A stretch of DNA of 38,664 nt from an uncultured Acidaminococcus sp. (lineage in GTDB: Bacteria; Bacillota; Negativicutes; Acidaminococcales; Acidaminococcaceae): positions 1 through 38,664 of the forward strand of contig OMYF01000018.1 in assembly GCA_900315205.1 (NCBI GenBank), in the 5' to 3' direction. The notes under the pieces are model-generated. The model was not told the DNA's origin. It did not search any database and saw nothing but the letters and a program-made list of their open reading frames with translations. The position numbers and the translations under genes are program-made. This document shows positions 26,422 to 33,903 of the stretch, piece after piece (position 1 is the first letter of the stretch; each line of letters starts with the position of its first letter).

Positions 26422-26691
26422 TCACAGATGTTTAAAAAGGATCATGGCAAGGACCATCCCGATGATGGCGACCAGATTGGGGGAAAAACTGAATCCCACC
26501 GTCAGCTGGGCGATGTACAGATCGATGGTCACCGGCGGGATGGCGAGCACCTGATATTTATGGACCAGGAACTCCGTGCCGGACCCGAAGAACTGGGATG
26601 CCTGGAGGCTGTCCCCCAGCAGCCCGCCGATGATGGCGCCGGCTGCCAGAAAAAGAAAGAACCAGAAATTATGCTTGGAACCCACCGTCAT
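26422..26691 (-). CDS. DUF4321 family small membrane protein
   Basis: An 89-residue protein with two hydrophobic segments (about 9-27 and 63-88). The first holds an FLAAGAIIGGLLGD motif, and the arrangement resembles the DUF4321 family, which often lies beside maf and radC in Firmicutes. No function is known. Its ATG overlaps the upstream stop as ATGA (26688-26691), so it is coupled to the RseC-like gene. Confidence 0.75.
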   Translation of the reverse strand: MTVGSKHNFWFFLFLAAGAIIGGLLGDSLQASQFFGSGTEFLVHKYQVLAIPPVTIDLYIAQLTVGFSFSPNLVAIIGMVLAMILFKHL

Positions 26692-27128
26692 GCCTCCCCG
26701 TCCGTATGCTTCCCGTCCGTCTCAGGGATCTCGCCTTCGCTGTAATACCCCGTGATGGACCACTGCTCGCCGCGGTGAGCCACATCCCGGGCAAAGGTAT
26801 GGACGTAATTCCAGCCCAGGAGCAGCCAGACGGCAGCGCTCAGCACCGCCGTCAGCCATGGGGACAGCGGTGAATAGGGCGCGACGGCCCGGCCAAAGGC
26901 AGCACCGGCAACAAGGCACAGGACCGGGATGCTCCGCATCAGCCAGCGTCCCTTTTTTTCATCCATGGTCTGCCGTTCCACCCGGACCCGGGCGCCCCTT
27001 TTGGCTTCACAGACGTTCCAGCAGTCCAGGACGCGCGGTACATGGCTGCCGTCTCCTTTTTTCCTCTCAATGGCGACCCGGGCACGCTGTCCGTCCAGGG
27101 CCACCACTTTTCCAACATAATATGACAC
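26688..27128 (-). CDS. RseC/SoxR-reducing-like membrane protein
   Basis: A 146-residue protein with a short beta-rich N-terminal domain (VGKVVALDGQRARVAIERK) carrying Cys36 and Cys40 in CWNVC, then GARVRVE, and two membrane segments (about 66-82 and 88-105). This layout resembles RseC/MucC proteins, which have a cysteine-bearing N-terminus and two helices and are linked to sigma-E signalling or to Rnf/Rsx. The similarity is structural and weak; I do not assign a function. The GTG at 27126-27128 has AAGGAG 6 nt upstream. Longer in-frame starts have no such site. The C-terminus is acidic and polar. Confidence 0.55.
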   Translation of the reverse strand: MSYYVGKVVALDGQRARVAIERKKGDGSHVPRVLDCWNVCEAKRGARVRVERQTMDEKKGRWLMRSIPVLCLVAGAAFGRAVAPYSPLSPWLTAVLSAAVWLLLGWNYVHTFARDVAHRGEQWSITGYYSEGEIPETDGKHTDGEA

Positions 27129-27142
27129 TTCCCACTCCTTGC

Positions 27143-27643
27143 TCAGCCTTCCAGATCGATGAACCGGTCCGGATAGCGCCGGCACAGCTCGTCGATCATG
27201 GCATCGCTGCATTTGAAAAGCAGGCCCCGCAGGTCCTTGCCGTGGCGGTAGACAAGGATCCTCACAGGCCGGTCGTCGAGCGAAGAATACCGGTAGATAT
27301 ACATGCTGACCTTGGTCCGCCGAAAGAATTTTTTCTTATAGAGATTGCTGAAGCTCTCCATGTCCGCCAGAGGGACGGAGAAACGCCGTTCCATCCCGAG
27401 GCCGTACATGACAACGGTAAAAGCCCGGTCCGTCAGCGTGCACGTATACTGGAACCCGCAGCGCCAGAACCACAGTGCCAGGAAAAGGAAACCGTATCCC
27501 CAGCCCAGGACACTGAAGCGGTATTCCGCGAACGTCATGTATGCCTCATAGAGAAAATCCAGTATGATGAGGGCAAGTGCCGCATACTGGAAGGGTCTCC
27601 GGCTTGCGCTGATCTGTGATTCTTCCTTCAATTCTTTCTCCAT
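27143..27643 (-). CDS. unidentified two-helix membrane protein
   Basis: I do not recognise this 166-residue protein. It has two hydrophobic segments near residues 19-37 and 45-62, then a soluble C-terminal part of mixed strands and basic stretches (NLYKKKFFRRTKVSMYIYRYSS) that resembles a bacterial PH-like membrane-associated domain. It is the first gene of the cell-wall operon. The ATG at 27641-27643 has AAGGAG 10 nt upstream and an extended -10 promoter about 90 nt before it. It precedes the RseC-like gene by 14 nt. Its position suggests a role tied to envelope genes; this is inference. Confidence 0.6.
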   Translation of the reverse strand: MEKELKEESQISASRRPFQYAALALIILDFLYEAYMTFAEYRFSVLGWGYGFLFLALWFWRCGFQYTCTLTDRAFTVVMYGLGMERRFSVPLADMESFSNLYKKKFFRRTKVSMYIYRYSSLDDRPVRILVYRHGKDLRGLLFKCSDAMIDELCRRYPDRFIDLEG

Positions 27644-27731
27644 GGCATCCCTACTCCTTGTGCGGCACAGGCCCGGACGAAATCATGCCGGGACGAAAAT
27701 GCGCCTTCAATTGTACATGAAATATCTACTT

Positions 27732-27740
27732 ATTATAACA
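27732..27740 (-). promoter_or_regulatory. extended -10 promoter of the maf-mre-rodA-rng operon
   Basis: TATAAT (27732-27737) preceded by TG-T lies on the minus strand; no good -35 is seen. The leader contains two copies of a CGGACGAAA-type unit on the + strand, 16 bp apart (27673-27682 and 27689-27698). Confidence 0.6.
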
Positions 27741-27789
27741 AACTTTATACTCTTTTCATACACTCCGCGGAGAGTTCGTCCCAAATTTA

Positions 27790-27831
27790 TAGGTAAAAAT
27801 AAACAGCGCCCTTTCCCACGGGAAAGGACGC
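27790..27831 (-). terminator. intrinsic terminator after gcdB
   Basis: A 12-bp stem with one G-T pair (27806-27817 with 27820-27831), followed on the minus strand by a T-rich tract reaching to about 27793. It closes the mmdA-gcdDCB operon 18 nt past the gcdB stop. Confidence 0.85.
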
Positions 27832-27848
27832 CGTCCATAAGACCGACC

Positions 27849-28979
27849 TTATTTTGCCGGACCAATCATCGCCAGCATCGTACCGGCGGCTACTGCCGTA
27901 CCGATAACGCCGGCCACGTTCGGACCCATCGCATGCATCAACAGGAAATTGCTCGGATTTGCTTTCTGCCCCACGACCTGGGAGACACGGGCGGCCATCG
28001 GCACTGCGGAAACGCCGGCACTGCCGATCAGCGGGTTCGTCTTGCCGTGATCGAAAATGCACATCAGCTTGCCGAAGAGCACCCCTGCAGCCGTACCGCC
28101 GGCAAAGGCGACCAGCCCCAGGAAGATGATCAGGATCGTCTGATAGGTCAGGAAGCTTTCTGCCTTCATCGTCAGGCCAGTACCGGTTGCCAGCATGATG
28201 GTGACAATGTTCATCAGAGCATTCTGAGCTGTATCGGACAAACGTCCCAGGCAGCCGGCTTCTGTGAACAGGTTCCCCAGCATCAGCATCCCGATCAGGG
28301 AGCAGACAGAGGGCAGCAGAAGGGAAATGAAAATGGTGCAGACAATCGGGAACACCACTTTTTCAAAATGGGATACCGTACGCAGCTGAGCCATCTTGAT
28401 CTTACGGTCTTCTTTGGAAGTAAACAGCTTCATGATAGGAGGCTGGATCAGAGGGACCAAAGACATGTAGGAATAAGCAGCTACAGCAATTGCGCCCAGC
28501 AGATGGGGAGCCATCTTACTGGCCAGGTAAATGGAAGTCGGGCCGTCAGCGCCGCCGATGATGCCGATGGCAGCAGCTTCCCGGACATTGAAGCCCAGGA
28601 GCATGGCGCCCAGCAGGGCCACGAACACACCGGCCTGTGCCGCTGCGCCGAGGAGCAGCGTCTTCGGGTTGGCCAGCAGGGGGCCGAAATCCGTCATGGC
28701 ACCTACGCCCATGAAAATCAGGGGCGGGAAGACTTCGTACTTGATGCCGGCCAGGATCAGCTGCATCACGCCGGGATCGGTTTCAAATCCGGTCTTGGGG
28801 ATATTTGCCAGGAGACATCCGAAAGCGATCGGAGTCAGCAGCAGGGGTTCGAAGCCTTTGACGATGGCAAGGTAGAGCAGTACACAGCCCACCACGATCA
28901 TGATGGCATTGCCCGGCGTAAACGCCATGAAGCCGCTGTCATTGATGATGGACTGCAAGGCTACCACAAAAGCATCCAT
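27849..28979 (-). CDS. gcdB: glutaconyl-CoA decarboxylase, beta subunit (Na+-translocating)
   Basis: The membrane subunit that decarboxylates carboxybiotin and moves Na+ out of the cell. The 376 residues form about nine hydrophobic segments. The key region [11 protein letters not shown] (Asp145) is the conserved site of Na+-translocating decarboxylase beta subunits, and [18 protein letters not shown] near the C-terminus is the second conserved region. It closely resembles OadB and MmdB. The start ATG (28977-28979) lies 37 nt past the gcdC stop. It is the last gene before a terminator. Confidence 0.96.
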   Translation of the reverse strand: MDAFVVALQSIINDSGFMAFTPGNAIMIVVGCVLLYLAIVKGFEPLLLTPIAFGCLLANIPKTGFETDPGVMQLILAGIKYEVFPPLIFMGVGAMTDFGPLLANPKTLLLGAAAQAGVFVALLGAMLLGFNVREAAAIGIIGGADGPTSIYLASKMAPHLLGAIAVAAYSYMSLVPLIQPPIMKLFTSKEDRKIKMAQLRTVSHFEKVVFPIVCTIFISLLLPSVCSLIGMLMLGNLFTEAGCLGRLSDTAQNALMNIVTIMLATGTGLTMKAESFLTYQTILIIFLGLVAFAGGTAAGVLFGKLMCIFDHGKTNPLIGSAGVSAVPMAARVSQVVGQKANPSNFLLMHAMGPNVAGVIGTAVAAGTMLAMIGPAK

Positions 28980-29016
28980 ATTCTTACGTCCTCCTTTTGA
29001 TCAGGGTGGCGTGAGA

Positions 29017-29460
29017 TCAGAGAATAACCATCACGTCGCCGGTGGCAACCGTATCGCCTGCACTCACACGGACGTCAGAAACAGTACCATCTTCCGGGGC
29101 CATGATTTCGTTCTGCATCTTCATGGCTTCCAGGATCAGCAGGACATCGCCGGCTTCCACTTTATCGCCGGGCTTTACATTGACGGACAGGACTTTGCCG
29201 GGCATCGGAGCTTCAACAGTGACAGAGCCGGCAGGAGCAGCGGCAGCAGCCTTCTTGGGAGCAGCCGGGGCAGCAGCAGGAGCAGCCTGGGCAGGAGCAG
29301 CAGCGGGAGCCGGAGCAGCCGGAGCAGCAGCAGGAGCCGGAGCAGGAGCAGCGGCAGCAGGAGCAGCCGGAGCTACAGGAGCGGCAGAGACGGCGCCGCC
29401 GACTTCTTCCACTTCAACCTGATAGACAGTACCATTTACGTTAACATTGAATTTTCTCAT
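29017..29460 (-). CDS. gcdC: glutaconyl-CoA decarboxylase, gamma subunit (biotin carrier)
   Basis: A 147-residue biotin carrier. It begins MRKFNVNVNG, followed by a flexible linker of almost pure Ala and Pro (about residues 28-78). The biotinyl domain then holds EAMKM, whose Lys114 carries biotin. The linker allows biotin to swing between GcdA (or MmdA) and GcdB. Repetitive GCAGC-type DNA marks the linker (about 29230-29390). I choose ATG 29458-29460, with AGGAGG 8 nt upstream; the ATG at 29466 is too close. Some relatives carry two gcdC copies; only one is seen here. Confidence 0.96.
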   Translation of the reverse strand: MRKFNVNVNGTVYQVEVEEVGGAVSAAPVAPAAPAAAAPAPAPAAAPAAPAPAAAPAQAAPAAAPAAPKKAAAAAPAGSVTVEAPMPGKVLSVNVKPGDKVEAGDVLLILEAMKMQNEIMAPEDGTVSDVRVSAGDTVATGDVMVIL

Positions 29461-29462
29461 TA

Positions 29463-29567
29463 TCATAACCTCCTAAAATTCTCTTTCCCAGAATAGTTCG
29501 CTTTCCATATAGTCCGCTCCAGGCGGCATCCATGAGTGTATCTGATGAACGGCCCTCCTCCGTGCAT
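29463..29567 (-). CDS. possible small coupled ORF between gcdD and gcdC
   Basis: A 34-codon frame starts at an ATG overlapping the gcdD stop as TGATG (29565-29569) and ends in TGA 2 nt before the gcdC ATG. The gap between gcdD and gcdC would otherwise be 106 nt without purpose. The peptide (MHGGGPFIRYTHGCRLERTI...) matches nothing I know. It could help coupling or be chance. Confidence 0.25.
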   Translation of the reverse strand: MHGGGPFIRYTHGCRLERTIWKANYSGKENFRRL

Positions 29568-29890
29568 CAGAAGAAATGATGCGGCAGAACCAGTGGCTCA
29601 AGTCTTCTCTTGTGCTCGGCGATCGCAGCCGCCAGAGCCGCTGCCAGCGCATCGTCCTCATCCTGCACCAGGGCCAGGACAGCGGCAATGGCAGCCACTT
29701 TTTCCTCTTCCTGTCGAACAGCAGCTGCTGCAGAAGCCGGCTTGGCCGGTACAGCCTTCTTCTTGGCCTGTGGCTTCTTTTTCGTCGGATCGATCCAGTA
29801 GATGATTTTCATCAGGATGCCCAGTACGATCAGCACGCCGAACACAATCGTCATGTTGATAAGCGCAATCAACCAAGGATTTTCAGTCAT
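29567..29890 (-). CDS. gcdD: glutaconyl-CoA decarboxylase, delta subunit
   Basis: A 107-residue subunit with one N-terminal membrane helix (about 5-30, starting MTENPWLIALINMTIVFGVLIVLG), a basic patch (DPTKKKPQAKKK), a charged Ala-rich stretch, and a conserved Pro-His-His-rich end (LPHHFF). Delta subunits hold the biotin carrier and the beta subunit together in the Na+ pump. I choose ATG 29888-29890 because AGAGGTG lies 6 nt upstream and it gives the expected MTENPWL opening; the ORF extends three codons more. It follows mmdA by 44 nt, closer than it is to gcdC. Confidence 0.9.
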   Translation of the reverse strand: MTENPWLIALINMTIVFGVLIVLGILMKIIYWIDPTKKKPQAKKKAVPAKPASAAAAVRQEEEKVAAIAAVLALVQDEDDALAAALAAAIAEHKRRLEPLVLPHHFF

Positions 29891-29934
29891 GAATGTCACC
29901 TCTCTTTCCTGTTGATGGATGGGTTATATCAAAA

Positions 29935-31461
29935 TCACAGCGGAATATTACCGTGTTTCTTTTCCGGTCGGTCTTCCTGCTTTGATTTTAACATACGCAG
30001 AGCTTTGATCAGGATCGGTCTCGTCGTCCTGGGTTCGATGACCATCTCGACCATGCCGTGCTTGGCGGCATAATACGGGGTGGCGAAATTGGCGATGTAT
30101 TCCTGCGTCTTCGCCTCCACATCCTCCTCATGCCGGAAGATGATCTTGGCAGCGCCCTGAGGCCCCATGACAGCGATTTCCGCCGTTGGCCAGGCAATGA
30201 CGTGGTCGGCTCCCAGCTCCTGGGCGCACATGGCCAGGTAGGCCCCGCCGTAGGCTTTGCGCGTGACGAGCGTGATCTTGGGTACTGTCGCTTCGCAGTA
30301 CGCATACAGCATCTTGGCTCCATGCCGGATGATGCCGCCGTATTCCTGATCCGTCCCCGGAAGGAAGCCCGGCACGTCGACGATATTGATCAGCGGGATA
30401 TTGAAGGCATCGCAGAAACGGATGAAGCGGGCCGCTTTGTCCGAGGCATTGATATCCAGGCAGCCGGCCATGATCCGCGGCTGGTTGGCGATGATCCCCA
30501 CCGTGCTCCCGTCCATGCGGGCAAGGCAGGTGATGATGTTCCTCGCATACATCCGGTGCGGTTCCACATACTCTCCGTTATCGACGATGCTGCGGATGAC
30601 CTTGTACATATCGTAGGGCATCTGCGAGCCGTCGGGGATGATCGTATCCAGGCTGTCGTCCATGCGGTAAGCGCTGTCGCCGGTTTCATAGACGGGCGGC
30701 TTCTCTTTGTTGTTGGACGGCAGGAAACTCAGCAGGTAGCGGATCTGCTCCAGGCAGTCCGCGTCGTTTTCCGCGGGGAAATCAGCCACGCCGCTGCGGG
30801 TGCAGTGGGTGAACGTACCGCCCAGATCTTCCTGGCCCACATCCTCGCCCGTCACGGTCTTGACGACTTCCGGGCCGGTGATGAACATCTTGGAATTCTT
30901 CTTCACCATAAAGATGAAATCCGTCAGGGCCGGGCTGTACACAGCGCCGCCGGCACAGGGACCCATGATGGCTGAAATCTGCGGGATCACGCCGGAAGCC
31001 CGGGTGTTCTGCATGAACATCTTGCCGAAGCCTGCCAGGGCATCCGTGGCTTCCTGGATCCGGGCACCGCCCGAATCGGACATGCCCACCACCGGGGCAC
31101 CGACTTTGAGAGCCATGGCCTGGACCTTGGCGATCTTATTGGCATGCATCTCGCCGAGGCTGCCGCCTTCCACGGTGAAATCCTGGGCAAAGACAAAGAC
31201 TGTGCGGCCGTTGACCGTACCGTACCCGGTCACGACGCCGTCACCCGGCAGGTACTTCTTTTCCTGGCCGAAATTGGAGCAGCGGTGTTCGACGAACTTA
31301 TCCAGTTCTACAAAACTGCCTTTGTCGAGAAAGGCGTCGATTCTTTCCCGGGCGGTCATCTTGCCGGAGTCATGCTGTTTGGCAACCCTTTTGGCGCCGC
31401 CGCCGGCTTCTATTTTTTCATAACGGTCCTTCAAATCCTGTATCTTCTCAGCTGTAGTCAA
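29935..31461 (-). CDS. mmdA: methylmalonyl-CoA decarboxylase alpha subunit-like carboxyltransferase
   Basis: A 508-residue biotin-dependent carboxyltransferase of the MmdA/PccB type. It shares long stretches with Veillonella MmdA as I recall it: FVEHRCSNFGQEKK, AQDFTVEGGSLGEMHA, GGARIQEATDALAG, GPCAGGAVYSPALTDF, and the ending KKHGNIPL. The oxyanion loops GGARIQ and PCAGGA are intact. The start is TTG at 31459-31461, with GGAGG 8 nt upstream; the GTG at 31468-31470 abuts that site. It belongs to the gcdDCB operon and lacks its own MmdB, MmdC and MmdD here, so it probably uses the Gcd subunits. Propionyl-CoA carboxylase function is less likely because no biotin carboxylase is nearby. Confidence 0.92.
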   Translation of the reverse strand: MTTAEKIQDLKDRYEKIEAGGGAKRVAKQHDSGKMTARERIDAFLDKGSFVELDKFVEHRCSNFGQEKKYLPGDGVVTGYGTVNGRTVFVFAQDFTVEGGSLGEMHANKIAKVQAMALKVGAPVVGMSDSGGARIQEATDALAGFGKMFMQNTRASGVIPQISAIMGPCAGGAVYSPALTDFIFMVKKNSKMFITGPEVVKTVTGEDVGQEDLGGTFTHCTRSGVADFPAENDADCLEQIRYLLSFLPSNNKEKPPVYETGDSAYRMDDSLDTIIPDGSQMPYDMYKVIRSIVDNGEYVEPHRMYARNIITCLARMDGSTVGIIANQPRIMAGCLDINASDKAARFIRFCDAFNIPLINIVDVPGFLPGTDQEYGGIIRHGAKMLYAYCEATVPKITLVTRKAYGGAYLAMCAQELGADHVIAWPTAEIAVMGPQGAAKIIFRHEEDVEAKTQEYIANFATPYYAAKHGMVEMVIEPRTTRPILIKALRMLKSKQEDRPEKKHGNIPL

Positions 31462-31512
31462 ATAACGCACCTCCTTTGCGCCACGGGCTGCATACCCTGA
31501 CGCAATAGCACA

Positions 31513-31518
31513 ATTCTA
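31513..31518 (-). promoter_or_regulatory. second, proximal -10 for mmdA
   Basis: TAGAAT preceded by TG-A (extended -10) lies on the minus strand, about 50 nt before the mmdA start. No good -35 is seen. It lies downstream of the terminator-like structure at 31591-31623, so it would escape it. Confidence 0.45.
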
Positions 31519-31559
31519 TCATAATTCTTTTTCAGTGAACAGATATTCCAGCAAAATTC

Positions 31560-31582
31560 CGCGGTTTTATGCGCGGTTTTAT
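31560..31582. repeat. tandem 11-bp direct repeat upstream of mmdA
   Basis: CGCGGTTTTAT occurs at 31560-31570 and 31572-31582, with a 12-bp period. It lies between the two mmdA promoters. A regulator binding one face of the helix is possible. Confidence 0.35.
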
Positions 31583-31590
31583 TTTCTTCC

Positions 31591-31623
31591 AAAAACGCCG
31601 GCCGGGCCGGGACAGTGCGTCCC
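31591..31623 (-). terminator. terminator-like hairpin in the mmdA leader
   Basis: On the minus strand GGGAC/GTCCC (stem 31609-31613 with 31619-31623) and a GGCC/CCGG-rich segment (31596-31608) lead into TTTTT (31591-31595), about 60 nt after the distal promoter start. This could be an attenuator. The stem next to the T-run is short, so the call is weak. Confidence 0.35.
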
Positions 31624-31659
31624 GCCATCCTTTTTACATTCCCGCCGTCCATGTACTCC

Positions 31660-31688
31660 ATCATATCAATATTTCAGACAACTTTCAA
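31660..31688 (-). promoter_or_regulatory. distal promoter of mmdA-gcdDCB
   Basis: TTGAAA (31683-31688) and TATGAT (31660-31665), exactly 17 bp apart on the minus strand, each match the consensus at five of six positions. The leader to mmdA is about 190 nt. Confidence 0.75.
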
Positions 31689-31702
31689 GCAAAATGACGA
31701 TT

Positions 31703-33034
31703 TCATTCCGGCCTGCTGCAGCTTTCGCCCGAACAGGGCTCAGCCGCTTCCGCACCCTTCCTGCGGCCCTTCATGATGCAGTCCCCCGCTTCGGCATAGC
31801 CGCGCACGACATCCTCGGCAAAACTGCGGCACGTCGGTGCCCCGCAGGCTCCGCAGTCGAGCTGGGGCAGTGTCTTTTCAAGTGCCGTCAGGGCTTCCAT
31901 CTTTTCCAGCGCTTTGCCGAAATCCGCGTCCAGCGGCGGCACGGGCTTGGGCTGCAGCGGTTTGATGTAATCCGCCGAATGGGGAAAATTTTCGCAGATC
32001 TCGGCCGCGCGCATCGCGTCCCTGCGGTCTTCCCGTTCCCGTTCCCGGCGGAGGGAGATGCGCCGCTGCAGGTTCTTGAAGGCCACGAATTTATTGACAG
32101 CCACGCTGGGTCCGCCGATACAGCCGCCCGCACAGATATAGCAGGCGATGTACTTCACATCGGACAGGTTCCCGAGCATGATCTGCTGGAACATCTCATC
32201 CACATCCTTGGGGCCGCTGACGGCCAGGGCATTGCGTTCCCCCGTAGCCTCGATCTCGCCGGTCTTGAGGCCCCAGCTGAGTCCGTAGGAAGTCCCCACG
32301 GGGATCTCCTCGAACTCATTGTGCGTCCCCTGCAGCTTTTTGACGGCTTTGGTGAGGGGTGCATAGAGCGAGCTCAGCGTGAAAGACCCCGTCACGGCCG
32401 TATGCCGCACATCCACGGACTGATGGATGTTGGTCCCCTTGGCTGGGCACGGCGACAGGAACCAGATCCCGACTTCCTCCGGGGAGATCCGGAGCTGTCT
32501 TGTCGTTTCCCGCCGCACATAGATCGCGGCAGCCTCCGCGGGCGCCAGGGCGGGCACCACATGGGAGAGCAGTTCCGGATATTTCGTCTGCAGCAGCCGG
32601 AGCACAGCGGGGCAGGCTGAGGAGATGACCGGGAAGGGCCCCTGGCAGGCCGCCAGGTAGGCCTCGATCTCTTCCGCGATGTAATCCCCTGCCAGCGGCA
32701 CATCGAAGGCCGAGTCGAAGCCGATCTCCCTCAGGCCCGCCCAGAGGACGGCGGAGGGGACGGACGTATCGAACTGGGCATAGAAGGAAGGTGTCACCAG
32801 CGCAATATTGACTTTGTATTTCTTCAGTTCCGTCAAAGGTTCCGCCCAGGTCGTCACCGCCCGGGTGGGACAATGGCGGACGCACTCCCCGCAGTCGATG
32901 CAGCGGTTGGAATTGATCACGGCCTTGCCGTTCCGCACCCGGATGGCCTGCACCAGGCAGTTCTTGACACACAGGAGGCAGCCTGTACAGCGCTCCCTGT
33001 CGATGCGGACGGAATTCAAATAGGGACTCTCCAC
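31703..33034 (-). CDS. sensory-type [FeFe]-hydrogenase-like iron-sulphur protein
   Basis: A 443-residue protein with three parts. Residues 10-60 form a two-cluster ferredoxin domain (Cys16, 19, 22, 26 and Cys45, 48, 51, 55). Residues 75-315 resemble the hydrogenase large-subunit catalytic domain. The H-cluster cysteines are kept: Cys141 (SSACP), Cys196 (PCPAK), Cys301 and Cys305 (ICAGGC). However, the proton-transfer Cys of active enzymes (TSCCP) is Ala140 here, as in putative sensory hydrogenases. A C-terminal Fe-S domain with Cys394, Cys397, Cys402 and Cys419 follows. The start is GTG 33032-33034, with GGAGG upstream. It lies 28 nt after the ATP-binding protein gene. I infer a redox or H2 sensor rather than a bulk hydrogenase. 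Confidence 0.82.
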   Translation of the reverse strand: MESPYLNSVRIDRERCTGCLLCVKNCLVQAIRVRNGKAVINSNRCIDCGECVRHCPTRAVTTWAEPLTELKKYKVNIALVTPSFYAQFDTSVPSAVLWAGLREIGFDSAFDVPLAGDYIAEEIEAYLAACQGPFPVISSACPAVLRLLQTKYPELLSHVVPALAPAEAAAIYVRRETTRQLRISPEEVGIWFLSPCPAKGTNIHQSVDVRHTAVTGSFTLSSLYAPLTKAVKKLQGTHNEFEEIPVGTSYGLSWGLKTGEIEATGERNALAVSGPKDVDEMFQQIMLGNLSDVKYIACYICAGGCIGGPSVAVNKFVAFKNLQRRISLRREREREDRRDAMRAAEICENFPHSADYIKPLQPKPVPPLDADFGKALEKMEALTALEKTLPQLDCGACGAPTCRSFAEDVVRGYAEAGDCIMKGRRKGAEAAEPCSGESCSRPE

Positions 33035-33062
33035 GGACTTTCCTCCTTTCTCTGCCGCGCCG

Positions 33063-33473
33063 TCAGCAGTTGAACGTCATGGTCACGGTCGTGCCCTGAC
33101 CCGGCGCCGTCTCGATCTCCAGTTTATCCGAGACTTTCTTCATGTTGGGCAGTCCCATGCCGGCACCGAAGCCCTTGGCCCGGATTTCCGCCGAAGCCGT
33201 GGACCATCCCTCCTGCATGGCTTTCTCCACATCGGGGATGCCCGGCCCATGGTCGCTGATGATGACCTGGATCTTCCCGCCCTCGATGACCGCACGGACT
33301 TTCCCGCCGCCGCCATGGATGAGGCAGTTGATCTCTCCCTCATAGGTCCCGATCGCGACCCGGCGGATCAGTTCCGGAGAAAGGCCCAGCTTCTGCAGCA
33401 GTTCTTTCAGGGAAATCGATGCGGCTCCTGCTCTTTCGAAATCGTCCCGGGCGACCGTATATTCCCGTACCAC
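33063..33473 (-). CDS. anti-sigma-factor-type ATP-binding protein (HATPase)
   Basis: A 136-residue stand-alone GHKL ATPase domain of the RsbW/SpoIIAB type. The N-box is in YEGEINCLIH, the G1 box is DHGPGIPD, and the G2 region is GFGAGMGLPNM. Such proteins act as kinases or as partner switches. Members of this size, encoded beside DRTGG proteins and hydrogenase-like proteins, recur in anaerobic Firmicutes. I choose the GTG at 33471-33473, with AAAGGG 6 nt upstream, 1 nt after the DRTGG stop. An ATG at 33491 would overlap that gene by 17 nt. The kinase substrate is not seen in the window. Confidence 0.82.
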   Translation of the reverse strand: MVREYTVARDDFERAGAASISLKELLQKLGLSPELIRRVAIGTYEGEINCLIHGGGGKVRAVIEGGKIQVIISDHGPGIPDVEKAMQEGWSTASAEIRAKGFGAGMGLPNMKKVSDKLEIETAPGQGTTVTMTFNC

Positions 33474-33474
33474 G

Positions 33475-33843
33475 TCAGACCCTTTCCGCATCTTTCGCCG
33501 TACAGCCGCGGATCCCCAGTCCATACAGGCGGCCGCAGGCCTCGAACATCGTGCATTTCGTATAAAGGACCGGGATGTCCTTGGCTTTGGCAGCCCGCAG
33601 CACTTCCTGTTCGGGATGTTTGTCCCGCACAAAGACGATCGCTGCCACATCGCTCACGTCGGCAGTCCGCACGACCTGGATATTCAGGAGACCGGTCAGC
33701 AGGATGGCCTTTTCCTTGGCGTAGGCCAGCACATCGCTCATCATGTCGCTGCCGCAGGCAGTCTTCACTTCCCGGTTCAACAGATTCTCCCCGGAAACCA
33801 CCTGGGCCTGGAGCACTTCTGCCGCTTGCTGTAATGTAATCAT
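33475..33843 (-). CDS. DRTGG domain protein
   Basis: A 122-residue DRTGG-type domain protein. The family is named for a motif that is not exact here, but the fold pattern is visible: QQAAEVLQAQVVSGENLLNREVKTACGSDMMSDVLAYAKEKAILLTGLLNIQVVRTA, then VAAIVFVRDK. The role is ligand or nucleotide sensing, unproven. The ATG at 33841-33843 has GGAGG upstream. It is 60 nt past the regulator stop and may be read with it. Confidence 0.75.
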   Translation of the reverse strand: MITLQQAAEVLQAQVVSGENLLNREVKTACGSDMMSDVLAYAKEKAILLTGLLNIQVVRTADVSDVAAIVFVRDKHPEQEVLRAAKAKDIPVLYTKCTMFEACGRLYGLGIRGCTAKDAERV

Positions 33844-33903
33844 TTCATTTCCTCCTTCATTTTTGAAAGCACTGATGCATTCGCATTCGGTCGCTTGCCC
33901 GTT

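Noticed and set aside
29230..29390. Short tandem repeats resembling a CRISPR or satellite
   Set aside because: They are the coding DNA for the Ala/Pro linker of GcdC and vary as expected of codon repeats; no spacers.
31458..31664. 68-codon frame in the mmdA leader
   Set aside because: It begins at the -10 region of the distal promoter, crosses the hairpin and direct repeat, and ends in mmdA out of frame; low-quality peptide.
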